Of a DNA stretch of 64,000 nucleotides, positions 53,228-62,047 are shown in pieces. Source of the stretch: an uncultured Bacteroidales bacterium. GTDB taxonomy: Bacteria; Bacteroidota; Bacteroidia; Bacteroidales; Bacteroidaceae. A model generated the notes under the pieces. That model saw nothing but the letters and a program-made list of their open reading frames with translations, was not told the DNA's origin and searched no databases. Made by a program: the position numbers and the translations under genes. How positions within the stretch are numbered: position 1 is the first letter of the stretch; each line of letters opens with the position of its first letter. The DNA lies in the NCBI GenBank assembly GCA_902763885.1, contig CACWTU010000011.1:1-64000 (forward strand). Reading direction: 5' to 3'.

Positions 53228-54499
53228 CTACCTCCGGCAGAGCCAGTCAATTGCCGGGACGATTTCTATAGTATGACCGTTCATGCTGACAGTCTCCGCT
53301 GTATCGAATGTAATCAGTGTCAACTTATCACACCTCAGATCTTTGGCGCCGGCAAGCAGGCCGTTCAATTCTCTGTTCCTGGTCTTGAGGGATGATATGT
53401 CATAGCTCACCTGGATGAGTTCAACGGGCTTGCCTCCGTCTGCCACGACAAAATCGACCTCATGGCTGGCTGACTTGTAATAGAACAAATCGTGGAATAA
53501 AGGCTTGCATCTGCGCAGAAGTTCAACGCAGATGACGTTCTCCAAGCGCCAGCCATAGTTCTCACTGGCGATAGTTCCCTCTTTATCGGTGGCTAAGGCT
53601 GTATCAACGATATATACTTTCTCGTTCCGGATCCTGTCTTTGCTCTTGAAAGAGAACTTGTTGATACCTATTAGCAGGAAGGCTTGCTTAAGGAACGAGT
53701 AATAATTCTCAGCCGTGTGGTCGGATATCCCAAACTCTGCGGCAACATTCTTGGCGATGAATTCACGGCAATAATTATCTGCCAGGTATGTTGCCATCCG
53801 CCTGAGAACATCCTTGTGCCGGATCTTAAAACGCTTGGCGATGTCTGTGTTGATAATGGCATCAAGAAGTCCGCTGATGTATCCGACGCGATTTCTCTCC
53901 GATATCAATTCGGGGAAACCTCCCTCTGCCAGATACTTGTCCAAGGCATTCTTGCGCAATGCCCTGACCTTGGTCGAGTAAGACTTGGTATCAACCCCGG
54001 TAATGCCGCAATACTCGGAGAATGAGAACGGATACAGGTTAATCCGGTTATGCCGTCCTGTCAAATGCGTCATCAGTTCGCTGCTCAGGAGCTTGGAGTT
54101 TGAACCGGTTATAAGGATATGGATTTTCTGGCGGAGGAGACGATTGACAAACAACTGCCATCCGTCGATATTCTGAATCTCATCCAGGAACAGATACTTG
54201 AAATCTCCGTTTAGCCGGTAAAGCGCCTCCAGAAGCGTATCAAGCTCTTCGGCCTTGAGAGAGACCAGCCGCTCATCGTCAAAGTTAACATACGCAAAAT
54301 CTTCAACCTTTTCACGAAGGACTTTCTCGCAGATGGTGGATTTCCCGCTACGCCTGACCCCGATAACCACTTGGGCCATCTTGCTGTCAAGGTTTATAAG
54401 TGATTCTTCATAACGGCTCACCAAGGATGCCAGGTCGTTTGCTTCTAATTCTTCCTTCTGGGAAGAGAGGATGGAGAGTAACTGTTGGACGGTCATCAT
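53228..54499 (-). CDS. AAA-type ATPase with DUF4143 domain
   Basis: 423 residues from ATG 54499. Walker A in VVIGVRRSGKSTICEKV, Walker B in YLFLDEIQNIDGW, the sensor motif ILITGSNSKLL and the C-terminal DUF4143 part (EVDFVVADGGKPVELIQV). This is the single-gene ATPase type widespread and multicopy in Bacteroidetes; function unknown. The frame starts further upstream but the leading part overlaps the promoter. Two copies of a 16-bp direct repeat flank its promoter. Confidence 0.85.
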   Translation of the reverse strand: MMTVQQLLSILSSQKEELEANDLASLVSRYEESLINLDSKMAQVVIGVRRSGKSTICEKVLREKVEDFAYVNFDDERLVSLKAEELDTLLEALYRLNGDFKYLFLDEIQNIDGWQLFVNRLLRQKIHILITGSNSKLLSSELMTHLTGRHNRINLYPFSFSEYCGITGVDTKSYSTKVRALRKNALDKYLAEGGFPELISERNRVGYISGLLDAIINTDIAKRFKIRHKDVLRRMATYLADNYCREFIAKNVAAEFGISDHTAENYYSFLKQAFLLIGINKFSFKSKDRIRNEKVYIVDTALATDKEGTIASENYGWRLENVICVELLRRCKPLFHDLFYYKSASHEVDFVVADGGKPVELIQVSYDISSLKTRNRELNGLLAGAKDLRCDKLTLITFDTAETVSMNGHTIEIVPAIDWLCRR

Positions 54500-54517
54500 A
54501 TCATTGTTTTTGTACTG

Positions 54518-54525
54518 CGAAGATA
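54518..54525 (-). promoter_or_regulatory. -7 promoter box for the DUF4143 ATPase
   Basis: TATCTTCG on the minus strand, with TTTTTG at 54545-54550 19 bases upstream as the -33 element. Confidence 0.6.
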
Positions 54526-54526
54526 T

Positions 54527-54575
54527 GTAAACTTCGATAAAATTCAAAAAATATATAGGGTAAACTTCGATAAAA
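54527..54575. repeat. 16-bp direct repeats at the ATPase promoter
   Basis: GTAAACTTCGATAAAA occurs at 54527-54542 and 54560-54575, 33 bp apart, on either side of the -33 element. This is an operator-like layout; a binding protein is not known. Confidence 0.65.
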
Positions 54576-54634
54576 ATGAATTTTCCGAGATTTTAACTCC
54601 GATATTTTCTCATATGAGATGGAGAAATGCAAAG

Positions 54635-54674
54635 AAAATGTGAAAAAGGGGACTGTCCCCTTTTTCACATTTTG
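54635..54674. repeat. GGGGACAGTCCCC-type palindrome, copy 8
   Basis: Core GGGGACTGTCCCC with arms AAAATGTGAAAAA and TTTTTCACATTTT. Its TGA is the stop codon of the LytTR remnant. Confidence 0.85.
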
Positions 54675-55078
54675 TCCATGAATAACTTGCGGTACGATTC
54701 TCCTATGGGTAGGTTTGTGCCGTTTTCAATGGTGACTTGGGTGCGGCTGCTGCCTGTGATGTGTTTTAGGTTCACTATATATGACTTGTGGATGCGCATG
54801 AAACGGTCATCGGGCAACTGTTCCAGCAGACGTTTCATGCTCAGATGTACAATAAGCGGAGTGGGAGAGCCGGTATAGTTGATCTTGAGGTATTCGGCCA
54901 TACCTTCTATGTACAGGATGTCATCGGGCTTGATGCGCACCTGCTTGTAGTCTGTCTTGAACAGCAGTTCACTTTCAGCTTTCTGAACATTATCTACAGT
55001 GCGGTTAAGCTCTTCAATCTTATCCTTATGTTGCTGGTTCTCGGCTTTAAGGTCAATATTCAGCCTTTCATTCTTTAG
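54665..55078 (-). pseudogene. LytTR-regulator remnant (5' end lost)
   Basis: The minus-strand frame is open from about 55105 with no start in the upstream part. It encodes a coiled-coil linker, then ELLFKTDYKQVRIKPDDILY and an otherwise complete LytTR domain (MRIHKSYIVNLKHI, IGESYRKLF), like the domain of the regulator at 6791-7606. The membrane part is missing. The remnant breaks off at about 55078, where the carbohydrate-binding remnant begins. An internal ATG at 54940 could still give a 91-residue protein. Confidence 0.75.
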
Positions 55079-55080
55079 TG

Positions 55081-55667
55081 CTGAACGGTCTGGAGCTGAC
55101 CAATCCTAACGGCGCGGCCATAAATAACCAGTGCAAGAAAAGCTGTTTCATTGTGGTCAATGGTACAAACAGCCTTACTGACGGAATGACATATTCATCA
55201 ACTGTGGCCGATGAGGATGAGAAGGCGGCCTTGTATATGCTATAGGCACAACATCACCTGAGGTGGCTATTGATGCAAACACCGAGGGCGGTTACAAACT
55301 GTATGTTCAGGGCGGAACGTTAATCGCAATTGGTGGTTTGGAGTCTGGAGCCAGTCTTACCCAGAGCTGCTATTCGGCATCATGGAGCAAGAATACCTGG
55401 TACTCTATGACTGTTGGTAATGACGTTTATGCATTCAAGACACCATCCAGCGGAGGAACTACGCTTGTAGTATCGGGAGTATCTGAGCCCACGCTGAAAT
55501 CAGGCATAACAACATCCGGCGGCATCAGTTGGTTTGAGGGAATGCTCATAACCGATGGCTCCGTAAGCGGCGGCTCATCTGTTACACTAACGTCGTACAC
55601 CGGCGGAAACGGCGGTGGTCCCGGCGGAGGTGGTCCAGGCGGTGGTGGCAGACCCAGTGGCTGGTAA
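55081..55667 (+). pseudogene. Carbohydrate-binding (Cthe_2159/DUF4353-type) protein remnant
   Basis: The frame starts abruptly at 55081 (LNGLELTNPNGAAINNQ, GTNSLTDGMTYSS, ADEDEKAALY), stops at TAG near 55242, and resumes in another frame from about 55245 (GTTSPEVAIDANTEGGYKLYV ... ending GGGPGGGGRPSGW). The family normally has a longer middle part and an upstream half. So the gene has lost its 5' end and an internal segment with a frameshift. The Gly-rich tail is intact. Confidence 0.75.
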
Positions 55668-55687
55668 AGAAACTCAAAAAAAAGTAG

Positions 55688-55695
55688 TAATTTTG
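55688..55695 (+). promoter_or_regulatory. -7 promoter box for the GH115 gene
   Basis: TAATTTTG, 23 bases before the ATG at 55719. Confidence 0.55.
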
Positions 55696-55718
55696 GGGAC
55701 AGATAGAACCATACATTT

Positions 55719-58106
55719 ATGAGAAAGAGTTTATTGCTGTCCGTAATGCTTTCATTGTGTCTTTCTGCCGCATATGCAGTAGATCTGGCAAAGGCCACCA
55801 TAGTATATAATCAGAAAGATCCTGCGCTGGCCGGGCATGTGGCCGGTGTGCTGGCTCAGGACATTGAGCTTGTATCGGGAGTTAAACCTGAAGTGGCGAC
55901 CAAAAAGGGTAAGGGGCAGAACGTGATTTTGGCTACCGCTAATAATACCAGCCGACATAAGGAGTTGCGCGGTAAGTGGGAGCAGTTTGCGATTGATACT
56001 GAAGGTGACAATATCTATGTAACCGGTTCTGATGCCAGAGGCCTTGCATATGGCGTTTTCCATATCAGCGAACTGATAGGCGTAAACCCATGGTACTGGT
56101 TTGCCGATGTGCCTGTAGATAATGATAACAGTAATGTCAGGGATTTTACCTGTGTCTATGTAAGCAAGTCACCTACAATAAAATACCGTGGAGTTTTCCT
56201 GAATGATGAGGACTGGGGGCTCAAGACCTGGGCCGAGAAAACATTTGAGCCTGAACTTGGCGATATAGGTCCCAAGACATACGATAAGATCTGTGAACTG
56301 ATACTGCGCCTTAAGGGTAATATGCTGGCTCCGGCCATGCATTCCTGCACCGGACCGTTCTACAGCCACCCTGAGAGTCAGGTGGTGGCCGACAAGTGGG
56401 GCATCATGATTACCACCAGCCACTGTGAGCCGCTGTTGTTCAACAATGCTTCAGAGTTGGAATGGAACAAGGAGCGTGACGGTGAGTGGAACTATGAGAC
56501 CAATGGGGCAACCATCCTCAAGAAACTGGATGACCGCATCCGTGAGACCGCCCAGTATGACAATATCTACACAATGGGCATGCGCGGACTCCATGATGAG
56601 GCCATGCACGGCAGCGATAAGCCCGAGGACCGCGCACGCACGCTTGAGAAAGTGTTCAAGGAGCAGCGCAACATACTGGAGAAATACAAGAAAAAGCCCT
56701 CCAGCCAGTTACAGCAGATATTCGTGCCCTATAAGGAGACTCTTGACATATATGATGCCGGACTCCGCGTCCCTGAGGATATAACTCTTGTTTGGCCCGA
56801 TGACAACTACGGCTACATGAAGCGCGTAAGCAATGCCGATGAGCAGAAACGTCCGGGCCGCAGTGGCGTCTATTATCATCTGAGCTACTGCGGTGTTCCG
56901 CATGACAACCTATGGATTTCAACTACTGCTCCACAACTTATGTATGAGGAGCTGCTCAAGGCATATACCGCCGGGGCTGACCGCTACTGGCTCCTCAACG
57001 TGGGTGACATCAAGCCCATGGAGATAGAGATGACCATGTTCATGGAGATGGCATACGATTTCAGCTCTTTCACGTATGATAATGTCAACAAGTGGCAGGC
57101 TGGGTGGCTGACTGGTATCTTTGGCGTTAAAGGCGATGACCTTGAACCGGTGTTCCAGAATATACTTGACCATTATTACCGCTTGGCTTGGGACCGCAAA
57201 CCTGAGTTCATGGGGTATGAGATGGAGTGGGATTCACGTGAGTACAGCCGTCTGTATGACACCGATTTCTCATTTGAGACAGGCAGTGCCCAGAAGCGTC
57301 TGCTGGAGTATCAGGATATATGTTTTGATTATGATGTTATAGAGGGATCGGTTGATCCTGAAATGGTGCCGGCTCTGTTCCAGATGCTTGGATACAGCCT
57401 GCATTCTGCGTACCAGATGAATCGCAAGTTCCTTTATACCCAGGCTAACCATGAAACCGGTAATGTACTGTATGCATTTCAGGCTAATCATGCAATGAAT
57501 GAACTGGACAATCTGTTGGAACGCTACAACACCATGCTTGACGGTAAATGGAACCAAATGATATCAGAGATACCGCCAGGATATACCGCACTCTACCAGA
57601 ACCGGCCTGAATATGTTGAAGAGCCTACAACCCGTTTCCGCCTGCCGGATAACCAGCGTCATCCGGAGTTCAACCACAAGATAGACCTGACCAAACTTAC
57701 ACTTACAGAGCCTTTCCGCCTGCTGGACGGCATAGGAACAGACTGGAAAGCGCTCCAGATGGGCCAGCCTCTGGATTTTGAGACTGGAGGTTCCATAAGC
57801 ATCCCTATTCCCGCAGAGTACATAAACAGTGATACTCAGACCGTTACCATATGTGTATCGGTAGTACCTCTATGGCCTGTAGCATATGACCGCAGCAACC
57901 GCTTTGGAGTAAGTGTTGACGGCTGCCAGCCCGTGGTTTGTGAGAACAAGTTCCAGGAGTGGGGACGTGAGTGGAAGATCCAGGTGCTTGAGAACCGCAA
58001 GGAGTTTGTCCTTACCATGCCGCTTGACAAGAAAAAAGGAGAGCATGAAATCACACTCTCCATTATAGATCCTGGCCAGATTATCCAAAAGATAACAGTA
58101 AAATAA
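55719..58106 (+). CDS. GH115-type alpha-glucuronidase, secreted
   Basis: 795 residues with a signal peptide (SAAYAVD). GH115 landmarks: GLAYGVFHISELIGVNPWYWFADVPV, KYRGVFLNDEDWGLKTWAEK, RLKGNMLAPAMH, YTMGMRGLHDEAM and WLLNVGDIKPMEIEM, and a C-terminal beta-domain. GH115 enzymes remove 4-O-methylglucuronic acid from xylan. With the GH54 and CE6-like genes this points to glucuronoarabinoxylan use. It is convergent with the GH54 gene, gap 2 bases. Confidence 0.92.
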   Translation: MRKSLLLSVMLSLCLSAAYAVDLAKATIVYNQKDPALAGHVAGVLAQDIELVSGVKPEVATKKGKGQNVILATANNTSRHKELRGKWEQFAIDTEGDNIYVTGSDARGLAYGVFHISELIGVNPWYWFADVPVDNDNSNVRDFTCVYVSKSPTIKYRGVFLNDEDWGLKTWAEKTFEPELGDIGPKTYDKICELILRLKGNMLAPAMHSCTGPFYSHPESQVVADKWGIMITTSHCEPLLFNNASELEWNKERDGEWNYETNGATILKKLDDRIRETAQYDNIYTMGMRGLHDEAMHGSDKPEDRARTLEKVFKEQRNILEKYKKKPSSQLQQIFVPYKETLDIYDAGLRVPEDITLVWPDDNYGYMKRVSNADEQKRPGRSGVYYHLSYCGVPHDNLWISTTAPQLMYEELLKAYTAGADRYWLLNVGDIKPMEIEMTMFMEMAYDFSSFTYDNVNKWQAGWLTGIFGVKGDDLEPVFQNILDHYYRLAWDRKPEFMGYEMEWDSREYSRLYDTDFSFETGSAQKRLLEYQDICFDYDVIEGSVDPEMVPALFQMLGYSLHSAYQMNRKFLYTQANHETGNVLYAFQANHAMNELDNLLERYNTMLDGKWNQMISEIPPGYTALYQNRPEYVEEPTTRFRLPDNQRHPEFNHKIDLTKLTLTEPFRLLDGIGTDWKALQMGQPLDFETGGSISIPIPAEYINSDTQTVTICVSVVPLWPVAYDRSNRFGVSVDGCQPVVCENKFQEWGREWKIQVLENRKEFVLTMPLDKKKGEHEITLSIIDPGQIIQKITVK

Positions 58107-58108
58107 CG

Positions 58109-60535
58109 CTAACGTGTTACTCCTGAATTCGGTTTGCCCGGAGTGGGAGTGCTGGTGTAGGCAATCTCGCAAAGGGCGTCATTGTCATTGCCGTCGGGCA
58201 GACGTACCAGCGAGTAGGATGGGGCTGCTGTTGCGCCCTGATTCATGCCGCGAGGCATACGCATCTGCGGGACTTCGGCCAGGCAACCACCTTGTGTCTG
58301 CTCTCCTTCAAGCACAGCCAGATCCGGACGGGCAATTGTGCCGTTGGCGCTTGAGTTGCTCTGCTTGGAACCGTAGATTACAGCATCAACCAGTACATCT
58401 CCGTGATACAGCGCAATGGCACCTGCACGGGTGGAGTAGGTGTAACTGTAACTGCCATCCTGTGCCAATTTAGCTGCGGGTCCCGATATGGCATCGCCGC
58501 TCATGTGGTCATACTTGAGGGCGGGGGTGAACTCAATTCCTGTTCCAAAAGCCCATACATCAATACCTGCTATCTGGTCAATTGTAAGCGGTTGGTCAAT
58601 CTCCACAACGCCAGGCTCAAATGGTTGCGTACGCTGGCTGAGGCGTCTGGGCTGGGGTGTAGCTGAAACCCTTACAATCTTAGTGATTTTACGGACCTCC
58701 TTTCTCTGACCTGTGCCGATGATAATCTCCATTCCTTCTGTCAAGTTTGAATTGACCTCCAGGTTCAGAGTCTTGTCACCAGCCTTGGCCGGTCCTACAA
58801 GTGTAGTTTGGGTACCGGGAGTGCCAACTTTTGTAATTGTTACCTCCTCATATTTGCCACCCAGGTCAATACCTATCTTCTGTCCGGCCTCAAGACTTGA
58901 TACCGATGTTACGGGCAGATTCGTGCTTCCTGCTTTGAACAGATGCTTGGGATCTGTCGATACGGGGATGAATATGTTGGTGAGAGGTGCTGCATCAAAA
59001 GCCAAAGCATCAGCATTGGGACGAAGCACAAGGAAATCCTTTGCCTTGATTACGGTGCCTGCAGGCAGACGAGCTGCACGCACTGGAGCCCATCCGCTGC
59101 GTGTTATCTCAACCTCCCATCCGGACAGGTCAACAGGCTGGTCTGATGCGTTGTAAAGCTCTATGAACTGTTCACTGCCCAGGCTTATCTCATTGATACT
59201 TACCGCTGCTGCGCTGCGTACTCTGATTGGCTTGATTTCTGTCTGGCCATTGAAATCGGCACCTACTTTGACAAACAGGGTCTGATCTGCATCAGGACCG
59301 GTAATCCTGAACTTTGCCGCAATCTCCTGGCCTGGCATTATCCGTTCAAATTCTTCCGTATAAATACAATCGGAGTTCCAGTCATTAGGAATTTCCATCC
59401 AGACTCCAAAATCAGTTATGGGTTCTTTAGTGTTATTGCGGAATGTCACTACAAGTTCCTGCGATTCTCCTTTCCGGAAAGTGAGCAGGCGTGTGGTCTT
59501 GAGCGTAGGTTCTGCATATTTTGCCGCGGCAATGTTTGCCTGTACAGCCTTGACTGCCTCAAATGAAGGATAACCAGCCGTAATGGCTCCCTCATAGAAT
59601 GTACCGGCCGACCCGTTGCCGTTGTCACCACCGTTGGCCAGCAGCAGACCTCCTTTCTTGCTCATGGGGAAATAGACGTCATTTGGATCAGGCGATGAAG
59701 GACGCTCGCCTTCATAGAATGTCACAACATCCGGCTTGGTGGCGTCACCGCCGCGCAGGTCCCACTTGTTCTGACCGCCACCGTTCACATAAGCCGATAC
59801 AAAACGCCAGTCGGTAATGCTGGGTACGTCATTCTTCTTTGCGTTGAAGCCAGAGAACAGGCCAGATTCCATATCGGCCATGATCCAAGGCCCGTCACCG
59901 TTACCGCTTCCCCAGTTGGTGGAAGTGCCAAAGTATGTGGTCTCCATTGTGCCACGTCCTACAGCCTTTCCGTTAGTTGATGAGTTTCCGTAGTCAAAGC
60001 AGCAGCCGCTGTCATAGTGGGTGCCATCCACCACATAATAGATGCCCTCAGGTTCGTCATTGATTGGCATATATGATGCGTTGTTGTTGCGCAGTCCCAT
60101 TCCAGGCATGAAATATGCACCATATACCTTGTGGCCGTCAAGTGTTGCCGGGGCCATATCGGCTATAGGCAGGGTGTTGAATTCACCCTTGGCCGGGCCC
60201 TTGAACGTGCCGGGCGATGCCTGTATCAGGTCATTTCCGTGACCGGTCTGGTCATAAATTATGCTGATATATCCGATGGTTCCCTCAAGGAATGCATCCT
60301 GTGCGGCTGCATCGGCATAGCCACCGTCAATGGTACCTATGTCAAGAGTCTTGCCGTCAGAGTTACGCACCACCTGATATAGCGGTCCATCATATTTGGA
60401 ATACAGCTTTCGTGTGGTGCTGTGCGCAGCCACGCATTCAGCGCCATACTTCTCATAAATATCACACGGTCCATTGACCTGGCCGGCACATCCGGCCAGA
60501 ATAACGCCTGTAAGCAGAATAATGCAATGTTTCAT
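58109..60535 (-). CDS. GH54-type alpha-L-arabinofuranosidase with lamin-tail domain
   Basis: 808 residues, lipobox LAGCA. The N-terminal about 345 residues match the GH54 catalytic domain: GPCDIYEKYGAECVAAHST, GTHYDSGCCFDYGNSSTN, the nucleophile Glu in GTMETTYFG, then GPWIMADMESGLFSG and the acid Asp in NGGDNGNGSAG. A NEW3-like segment follows (about 350-440), then a lamin-tail domain (SINEISLGSEQFIELYNASD ... TPTPGKPNSG) split by an insert of about 190 residues. No CBM42 is present. It is 18 bases after the DUF1593 gene and so in its operon. Confidence 0.85.
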   Translation of the reverse strand: MKHCIILLTGVILAGCAGQVNGPCDIYEKYGAECVAAHSTTRKLYSKYDGPLYQVVRNSDGKTLDIGTIDGGYADAAAQDAFLEGTIGYISIIYDQTGHGNDLIQASPGTFKGPAKGEFNTLPIADMAPATLDGHKVYGAYFMPGMGLRNNNASYMPINDEPEGIYYVVDGTHYDSGCCFDYGNSSTNGKAVGRGTMETTYFGTSTNWGSGNGDGPWIMADMESGLFSGFNAKKNDVPSITDWRFVSAYVNGGGQNKWDLRGGDATKPDVVTFYEGERPSSPDPNDVYFPMSKKGGLLLANGGDNGNGSAGTFYEGAITAGYPSFEAVKAVQANIAAAKYAEPTLKTTRLLTFRKGESQELVVTFRNNTKEPITDFGVWMEIPNDWNSDCIYTEEFERIMPGQEIAAKFRITGPDADQTLFVKVGADFNGQTEIKPIRVRSAAAVSINEISLGSEQFIELYNASDQPVDLSGWEVEITRSGWAPVRAARLPAGTVIKAKDFLVLRPNADALAFDAAPLTNIFIPVSTDPKHLFKAGSTNLPVTSVSSLEAGQKIGIDLGGKYEEVTITKVGTPGTQTTLVGPAKAGDKTLNLEVNSNLTEGMEIIIGTGQRKEVRKITKIVRVSATPQPRRLSQRTQPFEPGVVEIDQPLTIDQIAGIDVWAFGTGIEFTPALKYDHMSGDAISGPAAKLAQDGSYSYTYSTRAGAIALYHGDVLVDAVIYGSKQSNSSANGTIARPDLAVLEGEQTQGGCLAEVPQMRMPRGMNQGATAAPSYSLVRLPDGNDNDALCEIAYTSTPTPGKPNSGVTR

Positions 60536-60553
60536 ATTTGGTTGTATTTGGTT

Positions 60554-61975
60554 TTACTTGCAGTTGATTATTATGCGGCGGTAGGCGGTCAGGTTGAATG
60601 GACCGTCATCGTGTATCTCGCATATCAGGTGGTAAGTCTTGCCTTGGGAATTATCGGGTACTGTGACTGATACTTTTGCTGTCTCCTGATTGTCTATTGC
60701 CGGATAAGCGGCTTCATCCGGGAACTCCTGGAACCACCAGTTGAATGTAAGTCTGTCACCATCGGGGTCAAAGGAGACGGATGCATCAAACTTGAGTTTC
60801 TGTCCGGGTTTGGCCGTAATCTGCATTGGTTTAAGGTCTTGCGTGCCATTTATTACAGCAACGGGATTATGGTTGCCTGTGCCGGTATCGGCCCATTGCA
60901 TACGGGCGGCAAAGTCATTGAACTCATCGGGATAGAACTTGTGCTCGTAGGTGTTTGATATGTCCTTGAGAGGCTGCTGCCAGTTGGTCCAAGCGTATGT
61001 CTCGTGGTCAGGGGATATGCCAAACTGATGGCAACCGCCCCAACCAATCTGGGTAGGATCATCGGGGTCGTTAAGGCCATTGGGCATTACGTGAAGCATG
61101 CTTGGGGTATCACCCTCAACACCCCACAGGAATTTGGGATATACCTTTCCCATAGCACCCTTGCCTTGAATCAGGCTTTCATACTTATCCCAGTTTGCCT
61201 TACCCAGATCATTCTGGTTGAGCCAGGCACTCTCATCCCAGACTAACATCAGATCCTGGGAGTAATCACGTCTGAGCCATTGGTGTGAGCTGTATGCGCG
61301 GTTCATGCGCATGCTCCATTGCATATCCTGGTCAGTGATGGTGTAAAGACGGAATTTGTTCAGGAACTTCTTGAGCTCCTCAGGACTGCGCTCCTGCTTG
61401 ATGCGCCATACGGCCTGGGCAAATGTGTTGGCGCCTCCCCATGAGCAAAGCCATATAGGGCGGTCGTCGTCCTCATCGGCCAGACGTATAAGCAGATTGC
61501 TGCCGGGTGAGTCATTATCAGGGCCAATCACTCCTATGCCGGCACGGGTGCTGCCCATCATGGCTCTACTGCTTATGTATTCATAACTGGGCCAGTAGCC
61601 AAGTTCCTGCTTGCCGTTTTCCTGTTCTACGCTCAGGAATCCGCTCTGATTGGAGCGCTTCATAAGGTTCTGCGCATCAATTTTGTATGCATCTATAACG
61701 CGAGTCAGATAAACAGCCCAGTCAGTCGGGTAGGGGTCACAGTTCCATCCAATTGTGGTGATTATGCCCTCTATCTCAAAACGGTCAGCATAAGACATAA
61801 GTCTTACGGCCGATTCATTGTCATCGGGCTCAACCTCTGCAGGACCTATATCGGTCATAATCACAATCCTGGGCTTCAGTACACTGGATGGTTCTGAAAT
61901 CTTGTCAGCGCAGGATGCAAATATTGCGCATAATGCAAGTACGATGCACGTAAAACGGTTCATTGCTTTCTTCAT
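60554..61975 (-). CDS. DUF1593 nucleoside-hydrolase-like glycosidase lipoprotein
   Basis: 473 residues from ATG 61975, lipobox FASCAD. The N-terminal domain (RIVIMTDIGPAEVEPDDNESA, GIITTIGWNC, NLLIRLADEDDDRPIWLCSWGG) is the DUF1593 nucleoside-hydrolase-like fold, and an Ig-like domain follows (about 385-473, KFDASVSFDPDGDRLTFNWWF). Members are linked to plant cell-wall saccharide breakdown. The upstream frame from 62113 passes through palindrome copy 9 and is not coding. The -7 box ends 6 bases before the ATG. Confidence 0.8.
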   Translation of the reverse strand: MKKAMNRFTCIVLALCAIFASCADKISEPSSVLKPRIVIMTDIGPAEVEPDDNESAVRLMSYADRFEIEGIITTIGWNCDPYPTDWAVYLTRVIDAYKIDAQNLMKRSNQSGFLSVEQENGKQELGYWPSYEYISSRAMMGSTRAGIGVIGPDNDSPGSNLLIRLADEDDDRPIWLCSWGGANTFAQAVWRIKQERSPEELKKFLNKFRLYTITDQDMQWSMRMNRAYSSHQWLRRDYSQDLMLVWDESAWLNQNDLGKANWDKYESLIQGKGAMGKVYPKFLWGVEGDTPSMLHVMPNGLNDPDDPTQIGWGGCHQFGISPDHETYAWTNWQQPLKDISNTYEHKFYPDEFNDFAARMQWADTGTGNHNPVAVINGTQDLKPMQITAKPGQKLKFDASVSFDPDGDRLTFNWWFQEFPDEAAYPAIDNQETAKVSVTVPDNSQGKTYHLICEIHDDGPFNLTAYRRIIINCK

Positions 61976-61981
61976 TTTCTG

Positions 61982-61989
61982 CGAATATA
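61982..61989 (-). promoter_or_regulatory. -7 promoter box for the DUF1593/GH54 operon, leaderless type
   Basis: TATATTCG on the minus strand, ending 6 bases before the ATG at 61975. Palindrome copy 9 begins right behind it. Confidence 0.5.
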
Positions 61990-61990
61990 C

Positions 61991-62032
61991 AAAAATGGCA
62001 CAAAGGGGACAGTCCCCAATGGGACATTTTTG
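61991..62032. repeat. GGGGACAGTCCCC-type palindrome, copy 9
   Basis: Core GGGGACAGTCCCC with arms AAAAATGGCAC and GGGACATTTTT. It fills the space between two divergent -7 boxes (61982-61989 and 62034-62041). Confidence 0.88.
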
Positions 62033-62033
62033 G

Positions 62034-62041
62034 TATTTTTG
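62034..62041 (+). promoter_or_regulatory. -7 promoter box for the metallophosphoesterase, leaderless type
   Basis: TATTTTTG, a perfect TAnnTTTG, ending 6 bases before the ATG at 62048. Confidence 0.55.
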
Positions 62042-62047
62042 CGGTGT

